Shown: positions 32,700 to 40,531 of the stretch, piece after piece
How positions within the stretch are numbered: position 1 is the stretch's first letter
Layout of the letters: each line of letters opens with the position of its first letter
From: DASRAU01 sp035638075
GTDB lineage: Bacteria > Acidobacteriota > Polarisedimenticolia > Gp22-AA2
Length of the DNA stretch: 64,000 nucleotides
NCBI GenBank assembly: GCA_035638075.1
Contig: DASRAU010000036.1
Coordinates: 1-64,000 of the forward strand
Direction: 5' to 3'
Translations under genes and position numbers: made by a program
The notes under the pieces: generated by a model
The model's input: the letters and a program-made list of their open reading frames with translations, nothing else
Database searches by the model: none
Told to the model about the DNA's origin: nothing

Positions 32700-33856
32700 G
32701 CGGCCCGCGCCACTTCCGGTGCGGCGACGGCGGGATTCTCCCGGGTCGTCATCGCCCTCTCGGGGCGAAGTCCCAGCAGCAGGACGCGCGCCGTGCGGGC
32801 GAGAATCCTCAGGTCGAGCCACAGCGAGCGATGCTTGATGTAGTAGAGGTCGTAACGCATCTTCGCCGACTCTTCCGCGAGCGTGTTGGCGTAGCGGTAG
32901 CAGACCTGCGCCCAGCCGGTGACGCCCGGGCGGATCGCGGCGCGCAGGGCGTAGTAGGGGATGGCGGCGTTGAACAGGGCGAAGTTGGCGACCGGGTGCG
33001 GGCGGGGACCGACCAGGTTCATGTCCCCGCGCAGGACATTGAGGAGCTGCGGCAGCTCGTCGAGGTGGGACCAGCGGAGGAACCGGCCGACGCGGGTGAT
33101 GCGGGCCGTGTTGTCGCGGACCCACGAGGAGCCGCCCACTCCTTCGGCGCACATGGAGCGGAACTTCAGGAGACGGAAGGTCCGGGTCGCGCGCCCGACG
33201 CGCTCCTGCCGGAAGATCGCCGGCCCGGGCGAATCGAGCCGGATGGCGATCGCGATCAGCGGCCACAGCGGGGCGGTCACGACGAGAGCGAGCGCCGACA
33301 GGAAGAAGCTCATGCCGCGGCTCGCGCCGCCGGCGAACCGGCGCCGGTAGAACCCGGCGGAGAAGATCAGGGAGCTCGGTCGGAGCGAATCGATCGCCAG
33401 CCGGCGGGTCAGGCGCTCGTAGAACTCGACCCCCTGCTCCACGGCGATGCCCCGCACGCGTGAATCGAGCAGCGCTTCGACCGGCAGCCGCCCGCGGCGT
33501 TCGTCGAGCGCGACGACGATGCGATGCGGACGCGCGGTGTCGACGATGCGGCCCATCTCGGCGATCGACCCCAGGACCGGGTAGGGCGACTCCGGCTGGG
33601 AAGAGCGCACGTCGGGAATGACGCCGACGATCGTCCAGCGTGAGCCGCAGGCCTTCATCTCCTGGATCAGCTCCTCGGCGAGTGTGCCGGAGCCGAGGAT
33701 GAGGACGCGCTCCCCGGCGTGGGCGAGGCGCACGGCCCTGCCGACGGCGCTCTCCCGGATCCCCGGCACCAGGGCGCACACCATCCCCATCCCGAGGACG
33801 ATGCCGGCCATCGACAGGACGAATTGCGACGCGAGGAAGTGCCACACGGGATTCAT
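32696..33856 (-). CDS. Polyprenyl glycosylphosphotransferase (priming sugar transferase), short N-terminus
   Basis: A 386-aa bacterial sugar transferase of the EPS/exosortase-associated type. It has a single N-terminal helix (LASQFVLSMAGIVLGMGMVCA), a Rossmann-like region starting RVLILGSGTLAEELIQEM, a second helix (FFLSALALVVTAPLWPLIAIAI), and the catalytic module with SPGPAIFRQERVGR, FRLLKFRSM, LDELPQLLNVLRGDMNLVGPRPH and PGVTGWAQV. It starts polymer synthesis by moving a sugar-1-phosphate onto undecaprenyl phosphate. Typical relatives have about four more N-terminal helices. Only 45 nt separate it from the CpsD stop, so these seem genuinely absent rather than mis-annotated. Confidence 0.93.
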   Translation of the reverse strand: MNPVWHFLASQFVLSMAGIVLGMGMVCALVPGIRESAVGRAVRLAHAGERVLILGSGTLAEELIQEMKACGSRWTIVGVIPDVRSSQPESPYPVLGSIAEMGRIVDTARPHRIVVALDERRGRLPVEALLDSRVRGIAVEQGVEFYERLTRRLAIDSLRPSSLIFSAGFYRRRFAGGASRGMSFFLSALALVVTAPLWPLIAIAIRLDSPGPAIFRQERVGRATRTFRLLKFRSMCAEGVGGSSWVRDNTARITRVGRFLRWSHLDELPQLLNVLRGDMNLVGPRPHPVANFALFNAAIPYYALRAAIRPGVTGWAQVCYRYANTLAEESAKMRYDLYYIKHRSLWLDLRILARTARVLLLGLRPERAMTTRENPAVAAPEVARAA

Positions 33857-33901
33857 GGTTTGAATGTTCGATTCGGTCGAGCGAGGACGTGAGGCGGCGC
33901 G

Positions 33902-34684
33902 TCAGCGCGCCGGCGGCGCGCCGTAACCGCGGTAGTACGCGTAGGGTCCCGCGGGCGGCGGATCGGCGCTGTTGAACACCAGGCCGGCGATCTTGTCCTG
34001 GTCGAGCGCGTTCAAGGCCTCCTCCAGGTAGCGGCGCGGCGTCCGATGGGCGGCGACGACGAGGAGCAGACGGTCCGCCCAATGCGCGATGGCCCGGCAG
34101 TCGGGCACGGGCAGCACGGGGGGCGTGTCGACGATGACGTAGTGGTAGGCGCGCCGCGCCTGGTCGAGGAGGTCGCCCAGTCGCGGCGACCGGAGCGCCT
34201 CGTACGGCCCGCCGAGACGGCGGCCGGAGGTCAGGATGGACAGGTTGAAGCGGGGGTCGTGGTGCACGACCTTCTCGAGCGGGAGCTGGGCGTCGAGAAT
34301 CGCGTCGGCCAGCCCCGGCCCGCCGCCGGGAAGCCCCAGCTGCGCGGCCACGCCGGGAAGGCGAAGATCGGCATCGATGAGCAGCACGCGCGACCCCTGC
34401 GACTGGGCCAGGGTCCCGGCGAGGTTGATGGCGGTCGTGGTCTTTCCCTCGCCGGCGCCCGGGCTGGTCACGGCGATCACCCCGCGGCCGGCGTTGGCGT
34501 CCGCGTGCTCGATCCGGTGCGTCAGGATCCGGTACATGTTGGCTTCGAACGACTCGCTGGAGCGGAGGCTGACGAGCGGCTCGCCCGGCTTGAATCCGGC
34601 CGATCGGGACGGCGACGGGACCGGCGGCCGCCGCGCCGACTCCGCGCGCGCCGCCTGGTCCAGGGTGCCCAGGGTCGAGGACAT
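33902..34684 (-). CDS. CpsD/CapB-like tyrosine-kinase-type ATPase
   Basis: A 260-aa P-loop protein of the bacterial tyrosine kinase/ParA-like group that works with Wzz proteins. Walker A is SPGAGEGKTT (74-83), Walker A' is LLIDADLR (101-108), and Walker B-like VIVDTPPVLPVPD follows. The C-terminus is tyrosine-rich (PYAYYRGYG), as expected of BY-kinase autophosphorylation tails. It is encoded separately from Wzz, as in Gram-positive CpsC/CpsD pairs, with TGATG coupling. Its phosphorylation cycle is expected to control polymer length and export. Catalytic activity is inferred from the family. Confidence 0.9.
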   Translation of the reverse strand: MSSTLGTLDQAARAESARRPPVPSPSRSAGFKPGEPLVSLRSSESFEANMYRILTHRIEHADANAGRGVIAVTSPGAGEGKTTTAINLAGTLAQSQGSRVLLIDADLRLPGVAAQLGLPGGGPGLADAILDAQLPLEKVVHHDPRFNLSILTSGRRLGGPYEALRSPRLGDLLDQARRAYHYVIVDTPPVLPVPDCRAIAHWADRLLLVVAAHRTPRRYLEEALNALDQDKIAGLVFNSADPPPAGPYAYYRGYGAPPAR

Positions 34685-36036
34685 CAGGCGTGACCTCCGA
34701 CGAGCATCGTCAGCACCGAGCCGCCCCGGTGCGCGACGAGCCAGGACATTCCGACGACGAGCAGCAGGCCGGCGGCCGCCAGGCAGAATCCGAGCATCAG
34801 TTGGAAACGGCGCCGCCAGGTCTCCCTCCTCGTGGCGATGCGCGAGATGCTCGCCAGGATCGGGACCCGCGTGAAGGCGCGCAGATCGTCCAGCGCGTGG
34901 AAGGTCGTGTCGAGGTGTTCCGCCGCCACGACGGCACCGAACGCCATCCCGATCGACAGGACCAGGCCTCCGAACAGGATGCGGAAGCGGTTGGGCGACG
35001 CGGGCCGATCCGGCACGACCGCCGGATCCAGGATGGCGAACTGGACGCCCTGCGCGTCCTGCTCCTTGCTCTCGTTGAGCCGCGCCTCCTCGTAGAGTTT
35101 CATCAGGGACAGGTAATGGTCGCTCGCGGTGGCGTAATCGCTCGACAGGACGAGGGCGTTCGTCTGGGCCAGCGTGTCCCTCGCCTGCTGGATCGCCTCG
35201 CCGTCCGCGCTCCGGCCTTGCGGCGCGGCTCCGGCGACCTGCAGCTCGAGCGCCTTGATTTCCCCCCGCATCCGGACGACCAGAGGGTGGGAGTCCTTGT
35301 ACTGCGTCAGCAGCCCGGCCAGCTCCTGCCGGAGATTCGCCAGGCGCACGGCGTCCATCGACCTGGGGCTGTTGCCGGGCTCCATCGACGCCAGACGCTT
35401 GACGAGACCGTCGCGGCGCGCGACCAGGCGCGCCTGCTGCGCGCTGCTGTCGTCCAGGTGCGCCTTGGCCTCGTCGAGCTGGGCCTTGAGGAACGTGGCC
35501 GAGGACGAGGCCTGGCGCTCGCGGCTCTGGCGGTTGTTCTCGACGTAGCTGGCCGCGATCGTGTTGGCGACCGCGGCGGCGGTTCTGGGATCGTCTCCCC
35601 AGTAGCTGAGGGCGAAGGAGATCGTCGCGCCGCCTCCGCCGAGCGGGTCGACCCCTTTGAGCTCCAGGTGGGTGTCCCGGCGCATCTGCTCGACGATCGC
35701 CTCCGCGGAGGCTCCATTCGCTCTGGCGGTCTCGTAGAGATGGAATCGCCGGATCAGGGCTTCGAGCTGCGCGCGGCTGAGGATCTTCTCTCCAATCGTG
35801 CGCAGGCGCGTTTCCATCTCGTTGGTATCCGCGGCCGGCATCGAGGCCTCGGTCGCCCGGCGCTCGACCAGCACCGTGGCGATGCCCCGGTAGCGGTCGG
35901 GCAGGAAGGCGGCCACGCTGGCGGCGGCCGTGAGGATCGCGGCGAAGGTCGACAGGGCGAGCCATTTCCGCCTGCGCCAGACGGACAGGACGACCTCCGG
36001 TCCGAGCCTCTGTTTCATCGTGTCGGGCATGGTCAC
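34684..36036 (-). CDS. Wzz-type chain-length determinant / polysaccharide co-polymerase
   Basis: A 450-aa protein with two membrane helices: one at about residues 27-48 (WLALSTFAAILTAAASVAAF) and one near the C-terminus (MLGFCLAAAGLLLVVGMSWLV). In between is a large periplasmic coiled-coil region (roughly 165-320, for example LKAQLDEAKAHLDDSSAQQARL). The N-terminal DRYRGIATVLVE and the late segment VPDRPASPNRFRILFGGLVLSIG match the Wzz PxxPxxP-type region that precedes another helix. It partners with the ATPase encoded next. It begins 1 nt after the NusG-like stop. An ATG at 36030 is an alternative start. Confidence 0.9.
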   Translation of the reverse strand: MTMPDTMKQRLGPEVVLSVWRRRKWLALSTFAAILTAAASVAAFLPDRYRGIATVLVERRATEASMPAADTNEMETRLRTIGEKILSRAQLEALIRRFHLYETARANGASAEAIVEQMRRDTHLELKGVDPLGGGGATISFALSYWGDDPRTAAAVANTIAASYVENNRQSRERQASSSATFLKAQLDEAKAHLDDSSAQQARLVARRDGLVKRLASMEPGNSPRSMDAVRLANLRQELAGLLTQYKDSHPLVVRMRGEIKALELQVAGAAPQGRSADGEAIQQARDTLAQTNALVLSSDYATASDHYLSLMKLYEEARLNESKEQDAQGVQFAILDPAVVPDRPASPNRFRILFGGLVLSIGMAFGAVVAAEHLDTTFHALDDLRAFTRVPILASISRIATRRETWRRRFQLMLGFCLAAAGLLLVVGMSWLVAHRGGSVLTMLVGGHA

Positions 36037-36037
36037 C

Positions 36038-36568
36038 TCAGTGGGCCGGCTCGACCGCGGTGCAGTCCACTTCCACCGCCACGCTGCGCTGCAGCAGGTT
36101 CAGCGACAGGACCAGCAGCCCCTGTTTCAGCTTGAGCTGCAGGAGAATCCCTTCGAGGCCGGCGAGCGATCCGCGCGTGACGCGGACGCGCCGTCCTTCC
36201 TTCAGGTAGGGATGCGCCGCCACCGGCGCCTTCGCTCCCACCATCCGTCGAATGGCGTCGATCTCGGAGTCGGGGAGCGCCGCCGGCCGATCCCAGCCGT
36301 CTCCCAGGATCGACACCAGACCGCGGGCCTTGCGCACCTCGACATAGCTCTCCTTGTCGAGGGCGTGGCGCAGGAACAGGTAGCCCGGGAACAGTGGCGT
36401 TCCGGCGACCCTTTGCGTTCCGGCGCGTCTGGTCCAGGCTTCGAACTTCGGCAGGAAGAGATCGAATCGCTTCCCCGCGAGCTGGTCGTGCACCAGCTGC
36501 TCGCAGTGGCTGCGCGTCCACAGGACGTGCCAGCGGGCGCCCTCATCGTGGACCAGGTCGGTCGGCAT
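36038..36568 (-). CDS. NusG-family specialised antiterminator (RfaH/LoaP/UpxY-like)
   Basis: A 176-aa NusG paralogue. The NGN domain starts ARWHVLWTRSHCEQLVHDQL, a pattern common in EPS-operon NusG paralogues. It continues with FLPKFEAWTRRAG, PLFPGYLFLRHAL and VRKARGLVSILGDG. A KOW domain follows (LKEGRRVRVTRGSLAGLEGILL). Such factors bind RNA polymerase at the start of long polysaccharide operons and suppress termination. It is the first gene of a minus-strand run that continues for about 24.7 kb, and its upstream leader has several hairpins. ATG 36568 begins the homologous domain; upstream in-frame sequence is the leader. Regulation of the operon by this protein is inference from gene order. 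Confidence 0.88.
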   Translation of the reverse strand: MPTDLVHDEGARWHVLWTRSHCEQLVHDQLAGKRFDLFLPKFEAWTRRAGTQRVAGTPLFPGYLFLRHALDKESYVEVRKARGLVSILGDGWDRPAALPDSEIDAIRRMVGAKAPVAAHPYLKEGRRVRVTRGSLAGLEGILLQLKLKQGLLVLSLNLLQRSVAVEVDCTAVEPAH

Positions 36569-36589
36569 CAGGCTCGATCCCCCGGATTC

Positions 36590-36700
36590 GCCCGCGTTCG
36601 CGGCGGGCTTCGCCCCCTTCGCCCCCGGCCTCGACGCTCGAGGCGGAAACGACGTGGGTCTTTCGCTGACGCTTCCCGCGTCCGGATCGTCCCTGGACGC
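36590..36700 (-). promoter_or_regulatory. Hairpin-rich leader upstream of the NusG-like gene
   Basis: The 297-nt divergent gap (36569-36865) contains three exact inverted repeats on the EPS side. These are GCCCGC-(7)-GCGGGC at 36590-36608, GCCTCGA-(3)-TCGAGGC at 36628-36644, and GCGTCC-(11)-GGACGC at 36678-36700. In the transcript they would form successive stems before the NusG-like start, similar in position to the RNA hairpins recognised by LoaP-type antiterminators. High GC makes chance stems common, so the identity is tentative. I see no convincing -10/-35 pair for either direction in the rest of the gap. Confidence 0.4.
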
Positions 36701-36865
36701 GTGTGCTGCCGTGCGAATGTCTTTGTACTCTGGCGGGGCGGGAAGCGACACTAGGAAGCCCCTTGATCGAAGAGGCCTCCTTTCCGACACATCGTCAGGA
36801 AGACCCTGAGGGACAGGGCATTTTGGCCGGGCGTGGTAGTCTGGCCGGCATACCTCGAGAGGATC

Positions 36866-39800
36866 ATGGCGAGAAAGCCCCAGCGGGGACGGAATGCGCG
36901 CCGTCGCAGGCTCTGCGACGTCGTCGGAGTCGGCGCCTCCGCGGGCGGTCTGGAGGCGTTCTCGGCCGTGCTGGAGCACCTGCCGGCCGATACCGGGATG
37001 GCGATCGTGTTCGTCTCGCACCTGGATCCGAAGCACGAGAGCATCCTGACCTCCCTGCTCGCCCGCAAGACCTCCATGCCGGTCCGGGAGGCGAAGCACG
37101 GGATGGTCCTCGAGCCGGATCATGTCTACGTGATCCCGCGCAACACGAGGATGGGCATCGACAAGAGCACCTTGACCCTCTCGCGCCGGCTCGAGGCGCC
37201 GGCGAAAAACCTGCCGATCGATCATTTCCTCGCTTCGCTGGCGCGGGATCGCGGACCACGGGCGATCGGCGTGATCCTTTCCGGGACCGCGTCGGACGGG
37301 ACGTTGGGACTGGCGGCGATCAGGAACGCCGGCGGCATCAGCATCGCCCAGGATCCCGGCACGGCGCGCTACGACGGCATGCCACGAAGCGCGATCCGGG
37401 CCAACGCCGCGGACTTCGTCCTGCCGCCGCGGGAGATCGCCGCGAAGCTGTCGCAGCTCGCGCGCAATCTCCGGCCGGCTGCGGGCGTCGCGGCGCCGGT
37501 TGAGTCCAAGGAGTCACCGGCGGGAGGGCTGGCGGAAGTCTTCGCGCGCCTGCGCGAGAGAACCGGGGTCGATTTCTCCGCCTACAAGGAGGCCACCGTC
37601 CAGCGCCGGCTGCATCGGCGGATGACTCTCGGCAAGATACGGAGTGTCGCGGACTACGCCCGCTTCCTGCGCCGGACACCCGCGGAGCTGGACGCCCTGT
37701 ACGAAGACCTCCTGATCAAGGTCACCGGGTTCTTCCGGGACCCGAAAACCCTCGAGCGGCTGAAGACGAGGATCCTGCCCACGCTGCTGAAGAAGAAGCC
37801 GCCCCGGGAGCCGTTCCGGGTCTGGGTCCCCGGCTGCTCCACGGGCGAGGAGGCGTATTCGCTCGCCATCCTTCTGTTCGAGGTCACCGATCGTCTGCGC
37901 GTCGATCACCCGATTCAGATCTTCGCCACCGACCTGAGCGAGAAGGCCATCGCCACGGCCCGCGCCGGGGTCTACCCGTCGAGCATCGCGGGATCGGTCT
38001 CGCCGGCGCGCCGGCGACGGTTCTTCGTGAAACTGGGCAGGGGCTGGAAGATCGGCCAGCGTGTCCGCGAGGCCTGCGTTTTCGCCCGGCAGGACATCAC
38101 GAGAGACCCTCCCTACTCCAAGGTCGATCTCGTGAGCTGCCGCAATGTCCTGATCTACATGGGGAAGCCGCTCCAGGAAACGATCCTGTCGATCTTCCAC
38201 TACGCCCTGAGGCCGGACGGCTGCCTGCTCCTTGGGAAGGCCGAGACGCCCGACGGCTCCTCCGGCCGGTTCGCCCCGCTGGACGCGAAACACAGGGTCT
38301 ACAGGAAGAAGCCGGCCCCCGCCGGAGAGGTGGCGGGAGCCACCGCCTGGCTGGCCGGATCCGGGAGGCGGCCGGCGGTCCGCGCCGCCATCAGGGAACG
38401 GACCGGACCGAGCCTCCGGGAGGAGGCGAACCAGCTGATCATGGAGCGGTACGCTCCGGCGGGCGTCGTGATCAACGAGAAGCTGGAGATGATCGAGATC
38501 CTCGGAGACCCGCATCCCTACGTGCGGTTTGCGCCCGGAACCGCCAACCTCAGCATCCTCCGGCTGGTCAGGCGCGACCTCATCCCGGAGCTGTCCGACG
38601 CGGTGGGTCGCGCCAGGAAGACGGGCGCTCCCGTCCGCAGGGAGGGCTGGCCGGCCCGCCGCGGCCACGGGCCCGGAAGGCCCGCTCTCGAGGTCATCCC
38701 GATGCCCGCGCGCACCGATCGGGGTGCCGGCCTCCTGGTGCTCTTCGAGACCGTCGCCCCTCTGTCCGCCGCCGCACCAGGCACGAAATCGCCGGCGAAG
38801 AGCAAGGCAGGAGGGAGCGTCGATGGACGCGAGGTGATCCGGCTGAGGAACGAGCTCAGGCTCCTGATCGACAGCCGCCAGTCCGCCGAGGAGGAGCTCA
38901 AGGCGGCGAACGAGGAGCTCATGGCGAGCATGGAGGAGCTGCAGAGCGCCAACGAAGAGCTGCAGACCTCGCATGAAGAGCTCGAATCGACCAACGAAGA
39001 GCTGACGACGGTCAACGACCAGCTGGGGATGCGCAACCGCGACCTGACGGAGATCGGCAACGATCTCGCCAACCTGGTCAAGAGCGTCGACGTTCCGATC
39101 CTGATCCTGACGGGCGATCTGAAGTTGCGCCGATCCACGCCCGCCGCGGACAAGGTGATGGGGCTGACCCCCGCGGATGTCGGGCGCCCTGTCTCCGATA
39201 TCCGGCACACTCTCAGGTTCGCGGACCTCGAACAGGTCGCGGCCGAGGTGCTCAGGATGCAGGGGGCCAGGGACATCGAGGTCCAGGATCGGTTGAACGT
39301 CTGGTATTCCATGCGGCTTCGCCCCTACCGGACCGAGGACGGCCGGATCAGCGGTCTCGTCGTGGTGCTGTTCGAGATCGATCGCCTGAAGCGCAGCTTC
39401 CAGGAAGTCGAACGCGCCAGGAACTTCAGCCGGACGATCGTGGAGGCCGTCCAGGAACCCCTGCTGGTGCTGGGGGGCGACCGGCGCGTGCTCATGGCCA
39501 ACCGTGCGTTCCTCGAGACCTTCCACACCTCGGCGACCGCGATGGAGCATCGGCTGGTGTTCGAGCTGGAGCCGAGCGGGTTCCGCTCCGCAGCGTTCAA
39601 GCGCATGCTCGAGGAGTCGCTGGGCCGCCGGTCGCGGCTCAAAGATTTCGAGATCGAGTTCGAGACCGGGAGCTCCTCTCCCAAGATCATGGCGATCGAT
39701 GCGCGGCAGTTCGATCTGCACGGGGATGACGGGACGATCATCCTGATCACCATGAAGGACATCACCCGGTTCCGGCTCACGGAACGGCGCCTGGTCGCAT

Positions 39801-40531
39801 CGCGCGACACGGTGCAGAAGGGCCGGCTGCGCGCCGAGTCGTCGCTCCGCGAAAGCCGGCAGGATCTCAGCGCCAGCCGTGCGGAGTTGCGCGTCCTCGC
39901 GGGGCGGCTGATCCGGGCCCAGGAGGACGAAAGGAAGCGCGTCGCGAGGGAGCTGCACGATGATCTGACCCAGAGACTGTCGGCGCTGCAGATCGGGTCG
40001 GCCGGGCTGGCGCGGCTGACTCCGGCGGGCGAGCCCGCCCGGGCGGGTTTCGTGGCGCACGAGGAGCACATCGCCGAGGCCGTCGAGGAGGTCCGGCGCC
40101 TGGCCTACGACCTCCATCCGGCGATCCTCACCCACCTCGGTCTGCGGGCGGCGCTGAAGTCGTTCTGCGTCAAGTTCTCGGGCCGCGAACAGATCGACGT
40201 CGATTTCAGCGCCCAGAAGGAGCCGGCCGGCCTGTCGGAGGAAACCGCCCTGTGCCTGTACCGGGTGACGCAGGAGGGCCTGCGCAACGTGGCGAAACAC
40301 TCCGGCGCGAAGTCCGCCGGCGTCGTGCTCAAGACGGTCCGTGGCGTCGTGCATCTGACGATCCAGGATCGCGGCCGTGGCTTCGGCGCCGTCGGGAGCG
40401 GAGAGGGGCTGGGGCTTCTGGGCATGAAAGAGAGGGTGCGGCTGGTCCATGGCACGATCCAGGTGAGATCAAAGCCCGGCCATGGAACCCGGATCGAGGT
40501 CCGCGTGCCGGTCCGGCCCGGGAGCGCCTAG
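36866..40531 (+). CDS. CheB-CheR-PAS-PAS histidine kinase fusion
   Basis: A 1221-aa cytoplasmic signalling protein. Residues 15-195 are a CheB methylesterase domain with catalytic S25 (GASAGG), H52 (SHLDPKH) and D144 (TASDGT), lacking a receiver domain. A CheR methyltransferase follows (about 205-465; GCSTGEEAYSLAI, FATDLSEKAI, DLVSCRNVLIYM). A long coiled coil around 675-735 repeats (E)ELQSANEEL/ELESTNEEL. Two PAS domains lie at about 738-835 and 855-970. A HisKA_3 box VARELHDDLTQRLSALQ is near 1030, and a HATPase ends the protein. ATG 36866 has GAGAGG upstream. Fusions of this type usually detach from chemotaxis and act as sensors. It is divergent from the EPS run, so controlling that run is a reasonable guess. 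Confidence 0.92.
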   Translation: MARKPQRGRNARRRRLCDVVGVGASAGGLEAFSAVLEHLPADTGMAIVFVSHLDPKHESILTSLLARKTSMPVREAKHGMVLEPDHVYVIPRNTRMGIDKSTLTLSRRLEAPAKNLPIDHFLASLARDRGPRAIGVILSGTASDGTLGLAAIRNAGGISIAQDPGTARYDGMPRSAIRANAADFVLPPREIAAKLSQLARNLRPAAGVAAPVESKESPAGGLAEVFARLRERTGVDFSAYKEATVQRRLHRRMTLGKIRSVADYARFLRRTPAELDALYEDLLIKVTGFFRDPKTLERLKTRILPTLLKKKPPREPFRVWVPGCSTGEEAYSLAILLFEVTDRLRVDHPIQIFATDLSEKAIATARAGVYPSSIAGSVSPARRRRFFVKLGRGWKIGQRVREACVFARQDITRDPPYSKVDLVSCRNVLIYMGKPLQETILSIFHYALRPDGCLLLGKAETPDGSSGRFAPLDAKHRVYRKKPAPAGEVAGATAWLAGSGRRPAVRAAIRERTGPSLREEANQLIMERYAPAGVVINEKLEMIEILGDPHPYVRFAPGTANLSILRLVRRDLIPELSDAVGRARKTGAPVRREGWPARRGHGPGRPALEVIPMPARTDRGAGLLVLFETVAPLSAAAPGTKSPAKSKAGGSVDGREVIRLRNELRLLIDSRQSAEEELKAANEELMASMEELQSANEELQTSHEELESTNEELTTVNDQLGMRNRDLTEIGNDLANLVKSVDVPILILTGDLKLRRSTPAADKVMGLTPADVGRPVSDIRHTLRFADLEQVAAEVLRMQGARDIEVQDRLNVWYSMRLRPYRTEDGRISGLVVVLFEIDRLKRSFQEVERARNFSRTIVEAVQEPLLVLGGDRRVLMANRAFLETFHTSATAMEHRLVFELEPSGFRSAAFKRMLEESLGRRSRLKDFEIEFETGSSSPKIMAIDARQFDLHGDDGTIILITMKDITRFRLTERRLVASRDTVQKGRLRAESSLRESRQDLSASRAELRVLAGRLIRAQEDERKRVARELHDDLTQRLSALQIGSAGLARLTPAGEPARAGFVAHEEHIAEAVEEVRRLAYDLHPAILTHLGLRAALKSFCVKFSGREQIDVDFSAQKEPAGLSEETALCLYRVTQEGLRNVAKHSGAKSAGVVLKTVRGVVHLTIQDRGRGFGAVGSGEGLGLLGMKERVRLVHGTIQVRSKPGHGTRIEVRVPVRPGSA

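Noticed and set aside
31338..34082. A 914-residue frame extending the O-antigen ligase upstream through the priming transferase
   Set aside because: The extension is a shadow of the sugar transferase in another frame. The ligase ATG at 32699 overlaps the transferase stop by ATGA and begins a normal-length protein.
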